From assembly GCF_943788075.1 (NCBI RefSeq), contig NZ_CALSOW010000005.1:1-64000 (forward strand): a stretch of 64,000 nucleotides of DNA, given 5' to 3'. This document shows, piece after piece, positions 8,758 to 17,319 of this stretch. Position 1 is the stretch's first letter, and each line of letters starts with the position of its first letter. The translations under genes and the position numbers were made by a program. Source of the DNA: an uncultured Candidatus Pelagibacter sp. GTDB lineage: Bacteria > Pseudomonadota > Alphaproteobacteria > Pelagibacterales > Pelagibacteraceae. The notes beneath the pieces are model-generated. The model ran no database searches. It was given only the letters and a program-made list of their open reading frames with translations, and was not told the DNA's origin.

Positions 8758-9861
8758 ATGATGAATAATTATTTTATAATACTTGCCTCCGGACAAAGCA
8801 AAAGATTTAATTCAAACCAATTAAAACAATTTATTACCTATAAAAATAAAGCTCTTTTTGAACATTCTTTAGATAAAGCAATGAACTCAAAACTTTTTAA
8901 GAAAATAATTTTAGTTGTTAATGAAAAAAAACAAATCAAAAAAAAATATTCCAAAGATGTTGTTATTATTAAGGGTGGTAAAGAAAGATCAGATTCTTCA
9001 TTGATTGCTTTAAAATATATTAAAAAATTTAAACCAAGTAATGTTTTAATTCATGATGCGGCCCGACCAAATTTCACAATTAAACTTTTAAAAAGATTAA
9101 TTAAATCACTTCAAACAAATAAAGCATCTATACCTGTAATTTCATCAAAAGATTCGATTAAATATAAAGTTAAGAATCAATTATTTAATCTTGATAAAAA
9201 AAATTCTTATTTAACACAAACACCACAGGCATTTAAGTTTAAAGATATTTATAATTTATCCATAAAACAAAAAAAAATAATTCAAGATGAAGCAACTTTA
9301 TTTATTAACAACAATTTTAAAATAAAATTTATAAATGGTGAAATTTTAAATGATAAGATTACCTTTAAAGAAGATATCAACAATATTAAAACTTTTTTTG
9401 GAATTGGATTTGATATTCATAGATTAGTTAAAGATAAAAAACTTTATTTAGGCGGTATTAAAATCCCTTTTCATTCAGGTTTAAAAGGTCACTCAGATGG
9501 AGATGTAATTTTACATTCAGTAATTGACTCATTATTAGGTGCAATGAGAAAAAAAGATATAGGAACTTTTTTTCCAGATAATAGAAATAAATTTAAAAAT
9601 ATAAGATCTCCAAAAATGCTCAAACCCATTGTTGATATTTTAAATAGAAGCAATTTCTACATTAATAATTTAGATATTAATTTGATATGTGAACAACCTA
9701 AAGTTTCCAAATATAGAAATAAAATAATAAATTCTTTATCTGATTTATTAAATTTAGATAAAGATTTAATTAATTTAAAAGGTAAAACAGTTGAAAAATT
9801 AGGATTAATTGGAAAGGAAAAAGCAATAGCTTGTGAAGTTATTTGCTCAATATCACAATGA
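8758..9861 (+). CDS. ispDF: Bifunctional IspD-IspF enzyme of the MEP isoprenoid pathway
   Basis: Fusion enzyme, 367 aa. The N-terminal IspD part (about 1-208) makes CDP-methylerythritol from MEP and CTP: nucleotide-binding LASGQSKRFNSNQLKQF and VLIHDAARPNF are visible. The C-terminal IspF part (about 212-367) makes the cyclic diphosphate: GIGFDIHRLV with the metal-binding Asp/His, GHSDGDVILHSVIDSLLGA, DIGTFFPD. IspDF fusions are common in alphaproteobacteria. The start may be either of two consecutive ATG codons (8758 or 8761); no Shine-Dalgarno site is evident. It works with dxr at 32 kb in the same pathway. The downstream pgpA overlaps by ATGA. Confidence 0.95.
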   Translation: MMNNYFIILASGQSKRFNSNQLKQFITYKNKALFEHSLDKAMNSKLFKKIILVVNEKKQIKKKYSKDVVIIKGGKERSDSSLIALKYIKKFKPSNVLIHDAARPNFTIKLLKRLIKSLQTNKASIPVISSKDSIKYKVKNQLFNLDKKNSYLTQTPQAFKFKDIYNLSIKQKKIIQDEATLFINNNFKIKFINGEILNDKITFKEDINNIKTFFGIGFDIHRLVKDKKLYLGGIKIPFHSGLKGHSDGDVILHSVIDSLLGAMRKKDIGTFFPDNRNKFKNIRSPKMLKPIVDILNRSNFYINNLDINLICEQPKVSKYRNKIINSLSDLLNLDKDLINLKGKTVEKLGLIGKEKAIACEVICSISQ

Positions 9862-10349
9862 AGAAAATAAATGTACTGATATCAACTTTCTTTGGTTATG
9901 GTTATTTAACTAAAATACCGGGGACTGTTACATCATTAGTTACTACCATATTTATTTATATCGCATATGAATACCTTGAGTATACTGATCTTAAATTTTC
10001 AATAATTTTTTTTACTCTTTTATTTTTCTATTCATTTTATGCAGTTAAAGATGCAGAAAGTGAGTTTAAGAATAAAGACCCAAGACAAATAGTTATTGAT
10101 GAAGTTTTAGGTCAAGCTATGCCTTTAATATTGTTGCTATATTTAAACCAAACTAATCAACTAAATATGCAAATCGAAATATATTATGTATTGTCATTCA
10201 TATTGTTTAGGTTTTTTGATATTGTAAAGCCATTTCCTGTTAGCTATTTTGATAAAAATTTTAAAAACTATTTTGGAATAATCATGGACGATATAATGGC
10301 TGGATTATATTCAATGATATTAATCTACCTAATAAGTCTTAAATTCTAA
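9858..10349 (+). CDS. pgpA: Phosphatidylglycerophosphatase A
   Basis: Removes phosphate from phosphatidylglycerophosphate in the inner membrane to make phosphatidylglycerol. About 163 aa with the PgpA features FGYGYLTKIPGTVTSL near the start, DPRQIVIDEVLGQAMPL (metal/catalytic region) and FRFFDIVKPFPVSYFDKNFKNYFGIIMDDIMAGLYS, plus several membrane helices. I start it at the ATG at 9858, which overlaps the ispDF stop as ATGA, rather than the TTG at 9843 used in the track. It overlaps pncC by one base. Confidence 0.92.
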   Translation: MKKINVLISTFFGYGYLTKIPGTVTSLVTTIFIYIAYEYLEYTDLKFSIIFFTLLFFYSFYAVKDAESEFKNKDPRQIVIDEVLGQAMPLILLLYLNQTNQLNMQIEIYYVLSFILFRFFDIVKPFPVSYFDKNFKNYFGIIMDDIMAGLYSMILIYLISLKF

Positions 10350-10813
10350 TGAGTATTCAATTACTTCATAAAAAATTAATTAAAAAAAAATTAACTATAT
10401 CGATTGCTGAGTCTTGTACTGGTGGATTGCTGGCTCATAATTTAACTAAATTAGCTAACTCATCAAAATATTTTCAAATGGGACTAACTACTTACTCCAA
10501 TCAAGCTAAAATTAAGATTCTTAGAGTAAATAAGAAAATTATAAATAAATATGGGGCGGTTAGTTATGAATGTTGTAAGGCAATGGTTGAAAATTTATCT
10601 AAAATTTCAAAAAGTAAAATAAATGTTTCTATTACTGGAATTGCTGGCCCCGGTGGTTCTACAAAAAATAAGCCTATTGGTCTTGTTTATATTGGTTTTA
10701 AAAAAGATAAAACAATGTTTGTTGAAGAAAATAAATTTCAATCAAAAAAACGGATTCAGATACAAAGAGCTACCGTCAAAAAAGTAATTAATATTATTTT
10801 AAAATTAATTTAA
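10349..10813 (+). CDS. pncC: CinA C-terminal domain family, nicotinamide-nucleotide amidase PncC
   Basis: A 154 aa stand-alone CinA C-terminal domain, which in characterised bacteria deamidates NMN to nicotinate mononucleotide for NAD recycling. The catalytic-region motif SIAESCTGGLLAHNLT (near residue 18-33) and the SITGIAGPGGSTKNKPIGLVYIGF block are clear. Third gene of the ispDF-pgpA-pncC run. Its last 9 bases overlap the end of the convergent COQ10-family gene, so no shared terminator space exists. Confidence 0.9.
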   Translation: MSIQLLHKKLIKKKLTISIAESCTGGLLAHNLTKLANSSKYFQMGLTTYSNQAKIKILRVNKKIINKYGAVSYECCKAMVENLSKISKSKINVSITGIAGPGGSTKNKPIGLVYIGFKKDKTMFVEENKFQSKKRIQIQRATVKKVINIILKLI

Positions 10814-11269
10814 TGGATCCTCTATAGGTCTATAAAGATCTTCTGCTCTTTTTTGAAAAGCATCTGCTATCTTATTCAAACCAAATTCAAAAGACTTTGA
10901 CATCAAAATATTTAAGAATTTATTCTCAATTTCAAAATCAATATCAAAAAAAATTTCGGTACCACCTTTTGTTTCATTAAAATTCCAATTATTTTCTAAA
11001 TGATTTAATGGACCTCCTATATTGGTTACATTTATAGTACTATTTTCTTTGTCAAATTTTACATCACTTTTATAGGTATCTTTAAATGGTCCTTTGCCAA
11101 TGGTAAGGTCGGCAATGATTAAAGTTTGATTACCCTCTGTATTTCTTTCATAAACATGTGAGTCCAAACAAAAAGGAACAAACTCTGGATATTTTTCAAT
11201 ATCAAGAACTAAATCAACAAGTTGATCTTTTTTACATTCAATTAATCTCTTAACTGATGCTTTAGGCAT
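10805..11269 (-). CDS. COQ10/RatA-type START-domain protein
   Basis: A 154 aa single-domain polyketide cyclase/START family protein, of the type annotated as ubiquinone-binding COQ10 or ribosome-association toxin RatA. Characteristic parts: LVLDIEKYPEFVPFC near residue 22-36, and the C-terminal SFEFGLNKIADAFQKRAEDLY helix that closes the lipid pocket. In alphaproteobacteria the gene regularly follows lipA, as here (start overlaps the lipA end by one base). A quinone chaperone role fits a genome with complex I nearby, but RatA-like function cannot be excluded. Confidence 0.85.
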   Translation of the reverse strand: MPKASVKRLIECKKDQLVDLVLDIEKYPEFVPFCLDSHVYERNTEGNQTLIIADLTIGKGPFKDTYKSDVKFDKENSTINVTNIGGPLNHLENNWNFNETKGGTEIFFDIDFEIENKFLNILMSKSFEFGLNKIADAFQKRAEDLYRPIEDPLN

Positions 11270-12192
11270 TAATGTTGATTTAATCTGTTTTGTTGAAGTT
11301 TAGCAAAATCTTCATCAGCGTGGTAGGAAGATCTTGTTAAGGGAGATGAAGAAACTAATAAAAATCCTTTTGCCTTAGCAATAGTTGCTAAATCATCAAA
11401 TTCTTTAGGAGTATAATATCTATCAAGAGGATAATGTTTTGTTGAAGGTTGCAAATATTGTCCAATAGTTAAGAAATCAACATCTGCAGCTTTTAAATCA
11501 TCCATTACTTGCAAAATTTCATCTCTACTTTCACCTAATCCAACCATAATTCCAGATTTAGTGAAAACATTCTTGTTAACTTTTTTAGCATTTTTTAAAA
11601 GTTCTAATGAAGAAAAATATCTTGAGCCAGGTCTAACTTTTAAATACAAACTTGGCACTGTTTCAATATTATGATTAAACACATCAGGATTTGCATCTAA
11701 TACTCTTTTATAAGCATCTCCTTTTCTTAAAAAATCTGGAGTAAGGACTTCGATTGTAGTATTTGGATTTTGTTTTCTTGTTTGATTTATTGTTTCATAA
11801 AAATGTTCTGATCCTCCATCTTCTAAATCATCTCTATCTACAGATGTGATAACAACATGTTTCAAATTTAATTTTTTTACAGCTTGAGCAATTTTAACTG
11901 GCTCTAATTGATCTAATTTTCCAGGCAAACCAGTTTTAACATCACAAAAAGCACATGCTCTTGTGCACGTATCACCCATTATCATAAATGTTGCATGTCT
12001 CTTACTCCAACACTCAGTAATATTAGGGCAGTTAGCTTCCTGACAAACGGTTACTAGGTTATTATTATTAACTATTGTTTTTGTTAAGAAAAACTCTTTA
12101 CTGTTTGAAAGTTTTGACCTTATCCAGTCTGGTTTTTTCTTAATTGGGTTGATTGGTTTATTTTCTTTTTCTGGATGTCTAGTTTTCATCAT
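11269..12192 (-). CDS. lipA: Lipoyl synthase
   Basis: Radical-SAM enzyme that inserts two sulfurs into octanoyl groups on lipoyl domains. 307 aa. Both iron-sulfur sites are visible: auxiliary cluster cysteines in [13 protein letters not shown] (near 50-62) and the radical-SAM CxxxCxxC as CTRACAFC (near 77-84). The terminal RSSYHAD motif that supplies the auxiliary-cluster serine is present. The start (two consecutive ATGs) lies inside the end of ftsB, a 14-base overlap. In many alphaproteobacteria the pdh genes lie between ftsB and lipA; they are absent here. Confidence 0.96.
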   Translation of the reverse strand: MMKTRHPEKENKPINPIKKKPDWIRSKLSNSKEFFLTKTIVNNNNLVTVCQEANCPNITECWSKRHATFMIMGDTCTRACAFCDVKTGLPGKLDQLEPVKIAQAVKKLNLKHVVITSVDRDDLEDGGSEHFYETINQTRKQNPNTTIEVLTPDFLRKGDAYKRVLDANPDVFNHNIETVPSLYLKVRPGSRYFSSLELLKNAKKVNKNVFTKSGIMVGLGESRDEILQVMDDLKAADVDFLTIGQYLQPSTKHYPLDRYYTPKEFDDLATIAKAKGFLLVSSSPLTRSSYHADEDFAKLQQNRLNQH

Positions 12193-12481
12193 TTTTAATT
12201 ATATAGATTGTCTCACCTTCTTTACCAAATAAAAACCTTTCTCTAATTAGAGTTTCCACATAATCAAGATCCAAATTTGTGCTTAATAATGAGTTCTTAT
12301 GGTCCATATCTGTTATTTTACTAGTTAAAGATTTTTCTTCTTTTTTCAAGTTAGACATAAGTTCTTTTTTTTCAATGTAGGAAAATAGCCCTCTTTCACC
12401 AGATACAAGATTAAAACTAAAGTATAAAATCAAAAATATTGATATTAATAAAAAATAATTTCTTTTTATTAATCTTAACAT
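12179..12481 (-). CDS. ftsB: Septum formation initiator FtsB/DivIC
   Basis: Small bitopic division protein, 100 aa: short cytoplasmic tail, one transmembrane helix at about 9-26 ([18 protein letters not shown]), then a charged coiled coil ([21 protein letters not shown]) and an [13 protein letters not shown] tail. FtsB joins FtsL and FtsQ in the divisome. Its position immediately after eno (stop of eno overlaps its start) is conserved in proteobacteria and supports the call more than sequence identity does. Confidence 0.87.
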   Translation of the reverse strand: MLRLIKRNYFLLISIFLILYFSFNLVSGERGLFSYIEKKELMSNLKKEEKSLTSKITDMDHKNSLLSTNLDLDYVETLIRERFLFGKEGETIYIIKNDEN

Positions 12482-13737
12482 TAATCGATTTTATTCATCC
12501 TCGCTTTTTTTCCAAGCTCTTCTTCAATACGAATTAATTGATTGTATTTAGCAACTCTCTCAGATCTTGCTAATGATCCAGTTTTTATTTGATTAGAATT
12601 TGTCCCAACAGCTAAGTCTGCAATAAATGTATCTTCACTCTCTCCAGATCGATGAGATATGATTGTTTTATAACCTATGGTTTGGGCAAATTTAATAACA
12701 TCTAAAGTCTCAGAAACTGTACCAATTTGATTGAGTTTAATCAAAATTGAATTGGATGAAATATTCAAAAAACCTTTTTTCAGTCTTTCAAGATTAGTCA
12801 CATATAAGTCGTCTCCAACAATTTGAACATTGTTGACTGATTTCATTAATTTATTCCAAGCAATCCAATCATTTTCTGCAAAAGGATCTTCTATTGATTT
12901 GATCTTGTATTTGTTAATAATTTTTTGATATTCTTTAATAGATTTTTCTACAGAGATATAACTTTTGGAATGTATGGAATATTTAGTCTCTTTAAATAAC
13001 TCATTGGCCGCAACATCAAGACATATGGAAACATCTTCTCCATTTTTAAAACCTGCTTTTTTAATTGCAGAAACAATTAAATCTAGGGCCTGATTGTTGC
13101 TACTGATCATTGGAGCAAAGCCTCCTTCATCACCAACAGATGTTGATAAACCCTTATCTTTAATCAACTTACTTAGGCTTTTAATAACTAAAAAACAAAC
13201 TCTCGTCGCTTCTGAGAAAGTTTTTGCTCGATCTGGTCTGATCATAAATTCTTGGATTCTAAGGCCATTGTTAGCATGTGCCCCACCATTAATTATATTC
13301 ATTAAAGGATATGGTAGTTGAAAATTTTTCTTTACTGAAAATGTTTTATATAAAGGTAACTTCTTAACTTTGGCTGAAAGTTTTTTAACAGCCATAGAAA
13401 CAGCTAACATTGCATTTGCTCCGAGGTTTGTTTTTTGTCTTGTGCCATCAAGGTTTATTAAAAGAGTATCAATTCGTACTTGGTTATGAATATTTTGACC
13501 TTTTAAATTTTTTGAAATTTTTGTATTAACTAAATTTACTGCACCAAAAACACTTTTTCCTAAATATCTTTTATTATTTTTATCTCTTTTTTCATAAGCT
13601 TCGTAGGTTCCAGTAGATGCTCCAGATGGACAGATGGCCGAAGCACTATTATTTTTTACATAAACTTCAGCTTCAACTGTTGGATTTCCCCTGCTATCAA
13701 AGACTTGACGTGCTTTTACTTTTAAGATTTTGCTCAC
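12481..13737 (-). CDS. eno: Enolase
   Basis: Glycolytic enzyme converting 2-phosphoglycerate to phosphoenolpyruvate, 418 aa. Clear motifs: ARQVFDSRGNPTVEAEV at the N-terminus, substrate-loop SGASTGTYEA, GDEGGFAP, metal ligands in SIEDPFAENDW and VGDDLYVTN, and the enolase signature LIKLNQIGTVSETLD, then SHRSGESEDTF. It sits in pyrG-kdsA-eno-ftsB, a conserved alphaproteobacterial order. The start of eno overlaps the kdsA stop by one base. Confidence 0.97.
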   Translation of the reverse strand: MSKILKVKARQVFDSRGNPTVEAEVYVKNNSASAICPSGASTGTYEAYEKRDKNNKRYLGKSVFGAVNLVNTKISKNLKGQNIHNQVRIDTLLINLDGTRQKTNLGANAMLAVSMAVKKLSAKVKKLPLYKTFSVKKNFQLPYPLMNIINGGAHANNGLRIQEFMIRPDRAKTFSEATRVCFLVIKSLSKLIKDKGLSTSVGDEGGFAPMISSNNQALDLIVSAIKKAGFKNGEDVSICLDVAANELFKETKYSIHSKSYISVEKSIKEYQKIINKYKIKSIEDPFAENDWIAWNKLMKSVNNVQIVGDDLYVTNLERLKKGFLNISSNSILIKLNQIGTVSETLDVIKFAQTIGYKTIISHRSGESEDTFIADLAVGTNSNQIKTGSLARSERVAKYNQLIRIEEELGKKARMNKID

Positions 13738-14561
13738 TACTTTTTAATTAAGTTATCAATATCAGTTAGTTGTTTAAGTAAATTTTCTAATTTATCCAAT
13801 GGAACCATATTTGGTCCATCAGATGGTGCGTGATCAGGGTCCTGATGAGTTTCAATGAATACTCCTGCAACACCGACAGCAACAGCAGCTCTTGCTAAAT
13901 ATTCAACAAACTCTCTTTGTCCGCCAGAAGACTCGCCTTGTCCGCCAGGTTGTTGTACTGAATGTGTTGCATCAAAAATTACTGGATAACCATTCTTAGC
14001 CATGATGGGTAGTGATCTCATATCTGATACTAAAGTATTGTACCCAAAACTAGCCCCTCTTTCTGTAACTAAAATATTTTCATTTCCAGAGTCTGATATT
14101 TTTTTAGTAACATTAACCATGTCCCATGGAGCTAAGAACTGTCCCTTTTTAACATTTATAATCTTATTCGTTTTTGCAGCAGCAATTAAAAGATCTGTTT
14201 GTCTGCATAAAAATGCTGGTATCTGTAAAATATCAACATGATCTTTTAATAATGAACATTGTTCTGCGTTATGAATGTCTGTTAAAATTGGAACGTTTAG
14301 TTCTTTTTTAATTTTATCAAATACTGGAAGGGAAGCTTCTAAACCTGCCCCTCTTACACCTTTTAGACTGGTTCTATTAGCTTTATCAAACGAAGTTTTA
14401 TAAATAAATCCAAGATCAAATTTTTTAGTAATTTCTTGAATTTTACCTGCCATATCCATTGCATGTTGTTCTGTTTCAAGCTGACAAGGTCCAGCAATAA
14501 TGCAAATTTTATTATTATTTGAAATTTCTATTTTTCCACAATTAACTTTTTTACTATTCAT
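13737..14561 (-). CDS. kdsA: KDO-8-phosphate synthase
   Basis: Condenses arabinose-5-phosphate and phosphoenolpyruvate to KDO-8-phosphate for the lipopolysaccharide core. 274 aa. Motifs: IAGPCQLETEQHAMDMA, YKTSFDKANRTS, GSLPVFDKIK-like region, TERGASFGYNTLVSDMRSL, and FDATHSVQQPGGQGESSGGQRE. It fits with the lpx genes at 25-28 kb, all pointing to a KDO-lipid A outer membrane. Its start overlaps the pyrG stop by 4 bases. Confidence 0.95.
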   Translation of the reverse strand: MNSKKVNCGKIEISNNNKICIIAGPCQLETEQHAMDMAGKIQEITKKFDLGFIYKTSFDKANRTSLKGVRGAGLEASLPVFDKIKKELNVPILTDIHNAEQCSLLKDHVDILQIPAFLCRQTDLLIAAAKTNKIINVKKGQFLAPWDMVNVTKKISDSGNENILVTERGASFGYNTLVSDMRSLPIMAKNGYPVIFDATHSVQQPGGQGESSGGQREFVEYLARAAVAVGVAGVFIETHQDPDHAPSDGPNMVPLDKLENLLKQLTDIDNLIKK

Positions 14562-16174
14562 TTATGATTTTTTGCTGCTTTGATAAAAGATGAGAATAAA
14601 GGATGAGGAGCTAAAGGTCTAGATTTAAATTCTGGATGAAATTGTACCCCAATAAACCACGGGTGATTTTTTAACTCTATAATTTCTGGTAATTTATTAT
14701 CTGGTGATAATCCTGAAAAAATCATACCTTTTTTTTCAAATTTTTCTTTAAAAGCAATATTCACTTCATACCTGTGTCTATGTCTCTCATGAATTGTTTT
14801 AGATTTATATATCTTTCTTATTAATGTATTGGTTTTTAACTTGGCCTCATATGAACCCAATCTCATTGTTCCACCTAGATCTTTATCAGTACCCTTAATC
14901 ATTTTTCCGTCTCTGGTCCATTCGTTAATTAATCCAATAATTGGTAATCCTTTTTTGTCAAATTCACTTGATGTGGCATTTTTTAAACTTAATTGATTTC
15001 GAGCAAATTCAATAATTGCCATTTGCATTCCATAACAAATTCCTAAGAAAGGAACTTTATTTAATCTAGCATATTTAATTGCCTCAATTTTTCCATCTGT
15101 TCCTCTTTTTCCAAATCCACCTGGGATCAATATTCCTGAAATATTTTTGAGCTTTACCTTAATTTCAGAAACTTTTAATTTTTCAGAATCTATTCTAACT
15201 AGATTTACTTTTATCTTATTATCAATGCCACCATGAGTTAATGCTTCATCTAAGGATTTATAAGCATCTTTAAGCTCAACATACTTACCAATGATTGCAA
15301 TATTTACTTCCTTTTTGTTGTTAAGAATAATTTTAGTTATTTTTTTCCAAGGACTTAAGTTTGCAGATTTCTTAGATTTTAGTTTGAAATAATCTAAAAC
15401 TTGAATGTCTAACTTTTCTTTAAAAAAACTCATGGGAGCTTCGTAAATAGTTCTGACATCAACTGTTTCAATTACATTCTTAATGTCTACATTACAAAAT
15501 AAAGAAATTTTCTTTCTATGTTCAAGCGGTATTGGTCTTTCCGATCTACAAATTATTATGTCTGGCTGAATTCCAATACTTCTTAATTCTTTAACTGAAT
15601 GTTGAGTTGGTTTTGTTTTGATTTCATCAGAAGCCTTTAAATAAGGAACCAATGTTAAATGAATAAACAATGCATTTTTTTTACCTACATCATTTGCAAA
15701 CTGCCTAATTGCTTCGACAAATGGTAAACTTTCTATATCTCCTACAATTCCTCCAATTTCACAAATTACAAAATCCTCTTTTGAAGAGTCGTTTTTAATA
15801 AACTGTTTAATGCGATCTGTGATGTGAGGAATTACTTGAACTGTTTTTCCTAAATATTCACCTTTTCTCTCTTTTTTAAGAACATCACTGTAAATTTTTC
15901 CAGTTGTGATATTGTCTGATTTTTTTGATGATACTCCAGAAAATCTCTCGTAATGACCTAAATCTAAATCAGTTTCCGCACCATCATCGGTTACATAAAC
16001 TTCTCCGTGTTGAAATGGACTCATAGTTCCAGGGTCTACGTTAAGATATGGATCTAATTTTCTTAATCTAACTTTATAACCTCTGGATTGTAATAAATAA
16101 GCAAGTGAAGCTGAAGAGAGCCCTTTTCCTAATGAAGAAACCACACCGCCGGTGACAAAAATGTATCGCGCCAT
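14558..16174 (-). CDS. pyrG: CTP synthase
   Basis: Makes CTP from UTP using glutamine. 538 aa, with an N-terminal synthetase domain (ARYIFVTGGVVSSLGKGLSSAS, P-loop; GEYLGKTVQVIPHITDRIK) and a C-terminal class I glutamine amidotransferase domain (LIPGGFGKRG, nucleophile Cys in GICYGMQMAI, HPEF near the end). Starts 44 bases after secG on the same strand. CTP is needed by ispDF, kdsB and cdsA products, though no direct regulatory link is visible. Confidence 0.97.
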   Translation of the reverse strand: MARYIFVTGGVVSSLGKGLSSASLAYLLQSRGYKVRLRKLDPYLNVDPGTMSPFQHGEVYVTDDGAETDLDLGHYERFSGVSSKKSDNITTGKIYSDVLKKERKGEYLGKTVQVIPHITDRIKQFIKNDSSKEDFVICEIGGIVGDIESLPFVEAIRQFANDVGKKNALFIHLTLVPYLKASDEIKTKPTQHSVKELRSIGIQPDIIICRSERPIPLEHRKKISLFCNVDIKNVIETVDVRTIYEAPMSFFKEKLDIQVLDYFKLKSKKSANLSPWKKITKIILNNKKEVNIAIIGKYVELKDAYKSLDEALTHGGIDNKIKVNLVRIDSEKLKVSEIKVKLKNISGILIPGGFGKRGTDGKIEAIKYARLNKVPFLGICYGMQMAIIEFARNQLSLKNATSSEFDKKGLPIIGLINEWTRDGKMIKGTDKDLGGTMRLGSYEAKLKTNTLIRKIYKSKTIHERHRHRYEVNIAFKEKFEKKGMIFSGLSPDNKLPEIIELKNHPWFIGVQFHPEFKSRPLAPHPLFSSFIKAAKNHK

Positions 16175-16218
16175 GGAACTATCTTATAGCGAATAAAAAT
16201 TGAATTGAAAACTATTAA

Positions 16219-16518
16219 TTAATTATTTTCTGGAATTGAAGGCGTATCTTCTGTTTTCTCTTCAATTGTATCTAAAACAGAACTTGTTGGTGTTAATTCA
16301 GCTCTGGAAATAATAGTTAATGCTAAACTACAAATTATAAAAAGAGTAGCAACAATCGCTGTAGCTTTAGTCATAAAACCACCCGCAGATCTTGATAGCA
16401 TGAAATTTTCCTGAGAAACTCCTATGCCTAGAGCGCCTCCTTCAGATCTTTGCAAAAGTATTAAAGATACTAAAATCAGAGCTAAAATGATGTTAATTAC
16501 AAGAAGTATGTTTTCCAT
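16219..16518 (-). CDS. secG: Preprotein translocase subunit SecG
   Basis: Small integral membrane part of SecYEG, 99 aa. Two hydrophobic helices (about 4-22 and 52-72) flank the conserved cytoplasmic loop LLQRSEGGALGIG, which is followed by RSAGGFMTKATAI. The acidic, proline-containing tail (EEKTEDTPSIPE) is typical of SecG. It lies 6 bases downstream of tpiA, a placement conserved widely. Confidence 0.93.
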   Translation of the reverse strand: MENILLVINIILALILVSLILLQRSEGGALGIGVSQENFMLSRSAGGFMTKATAIVATLFIICSLALTIISRAELTPTSSVLDTIEEKTEDTPSIPENN

Positions 16519-16524
16519 GTTGGG

Positions 16525-17265
16525 TTAATTAAAGGTTTTTTTAATTATATCAATAAATTTTTTTGAATTTTGTGAGGCTCCACCAATCAAAAAACCATCA
16601 ATAATGTTGATATCTTTTAATTCAGTAATATTTTTATTGTTTACTGAACCACCATACAAAACTTTTGGAACTTTTCTACGAAATTTACTTTTAATATATG
16701 AAATTGAATTTAATAAATCTTTTGATTTTGGAATTAAGCCTGTTCCAATAGACCATACGGGTTCATAAGCTATAATGATATCTGAAGTATCTTTAATAGA
16801 GCTTAATCCGTTATTAATTTGTTTTGCTAAAACCTTGTTAGTTAGTTTTTTTCTTTTTTCACTCAGTGTTTCCCCAATACAAAAAATGACTTTTAAATTT
16901 GATTTAATTGCGCTCTTTATTTTTAGATTAATTAATTTGTCTGTCTCACCAGATTGCCTATTTTCTGAATGTCCCAATATAACATATTTAGCTCCAACAT
17001 TTTTTAACATTTTAGAATTTACATGACCTGTGAAAGCTCCATAGTTTTCACTCTCATGACAATTTTGTGCTCCGACTTCTAGATTTGTTTTTTTTAACCT
17101 TTTTGATAATGGGCGTATAAGAGTGCTAGGTGGGCAATAAATAATTCTGAACTTACTAATTTTATTATTTTTTGAAAATTTTATAACGCTATCAAGTGAA
17201 TTTAATGTTCTTAAATCACCAAACATTTTCCAATTAGCTATAAAATACATATATTTATTTGTCAT
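16525..17265 (-). CDS. tpiA: Triosephosphate isomerase
   Basis: Interconverts dihydroxyacetone phosphate and glyceraldehyde 3-phosphate. 246 aa TIM barrel with the catalytic Lys in FIANWKMFGD, catalytic His in VILGHSENRQ, catalytic Glu in IAYEPVWSIGTG, and phosphate-binding YGGSVNNKN and GFLIGGASQ. First gene of the tpiA-secG-pyrG-kdsA-eno-ftsB-lipA run. It is divergent from ppiD with a gap of 54 bases; TTATTG-17-TATAGA is a weak promoter candidate there. Confidence 0.96.
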   Translation of the reverse strand: MTNKYMYFIANWKMFGDLRTLNSLDSVIKFSKNNKISKFRIIYCPPSTLIRPLSKRLKKTNLEVGAQNCHESENYGAFTGHVNSKMLKNVGAKYVILGHSENRQSGETDKLINLKIKSAIKSNLKVIFCIGETLSEKRKKLTNKVLAKQINNGLSSIKDTSDIIIAYEPVWSIGTGLIPKSKDLLNSISYIKSKFRRKVPKVLYGGSVNNKNITELKDINIIDGFLIGGASQNSKKFIDIIKKTFN

Positions 17266-17319
17266 AATTGAAATTTTAATCTATAGATTTGTTTTTACAG
17301 ATCAATAAATTTATAGCTA

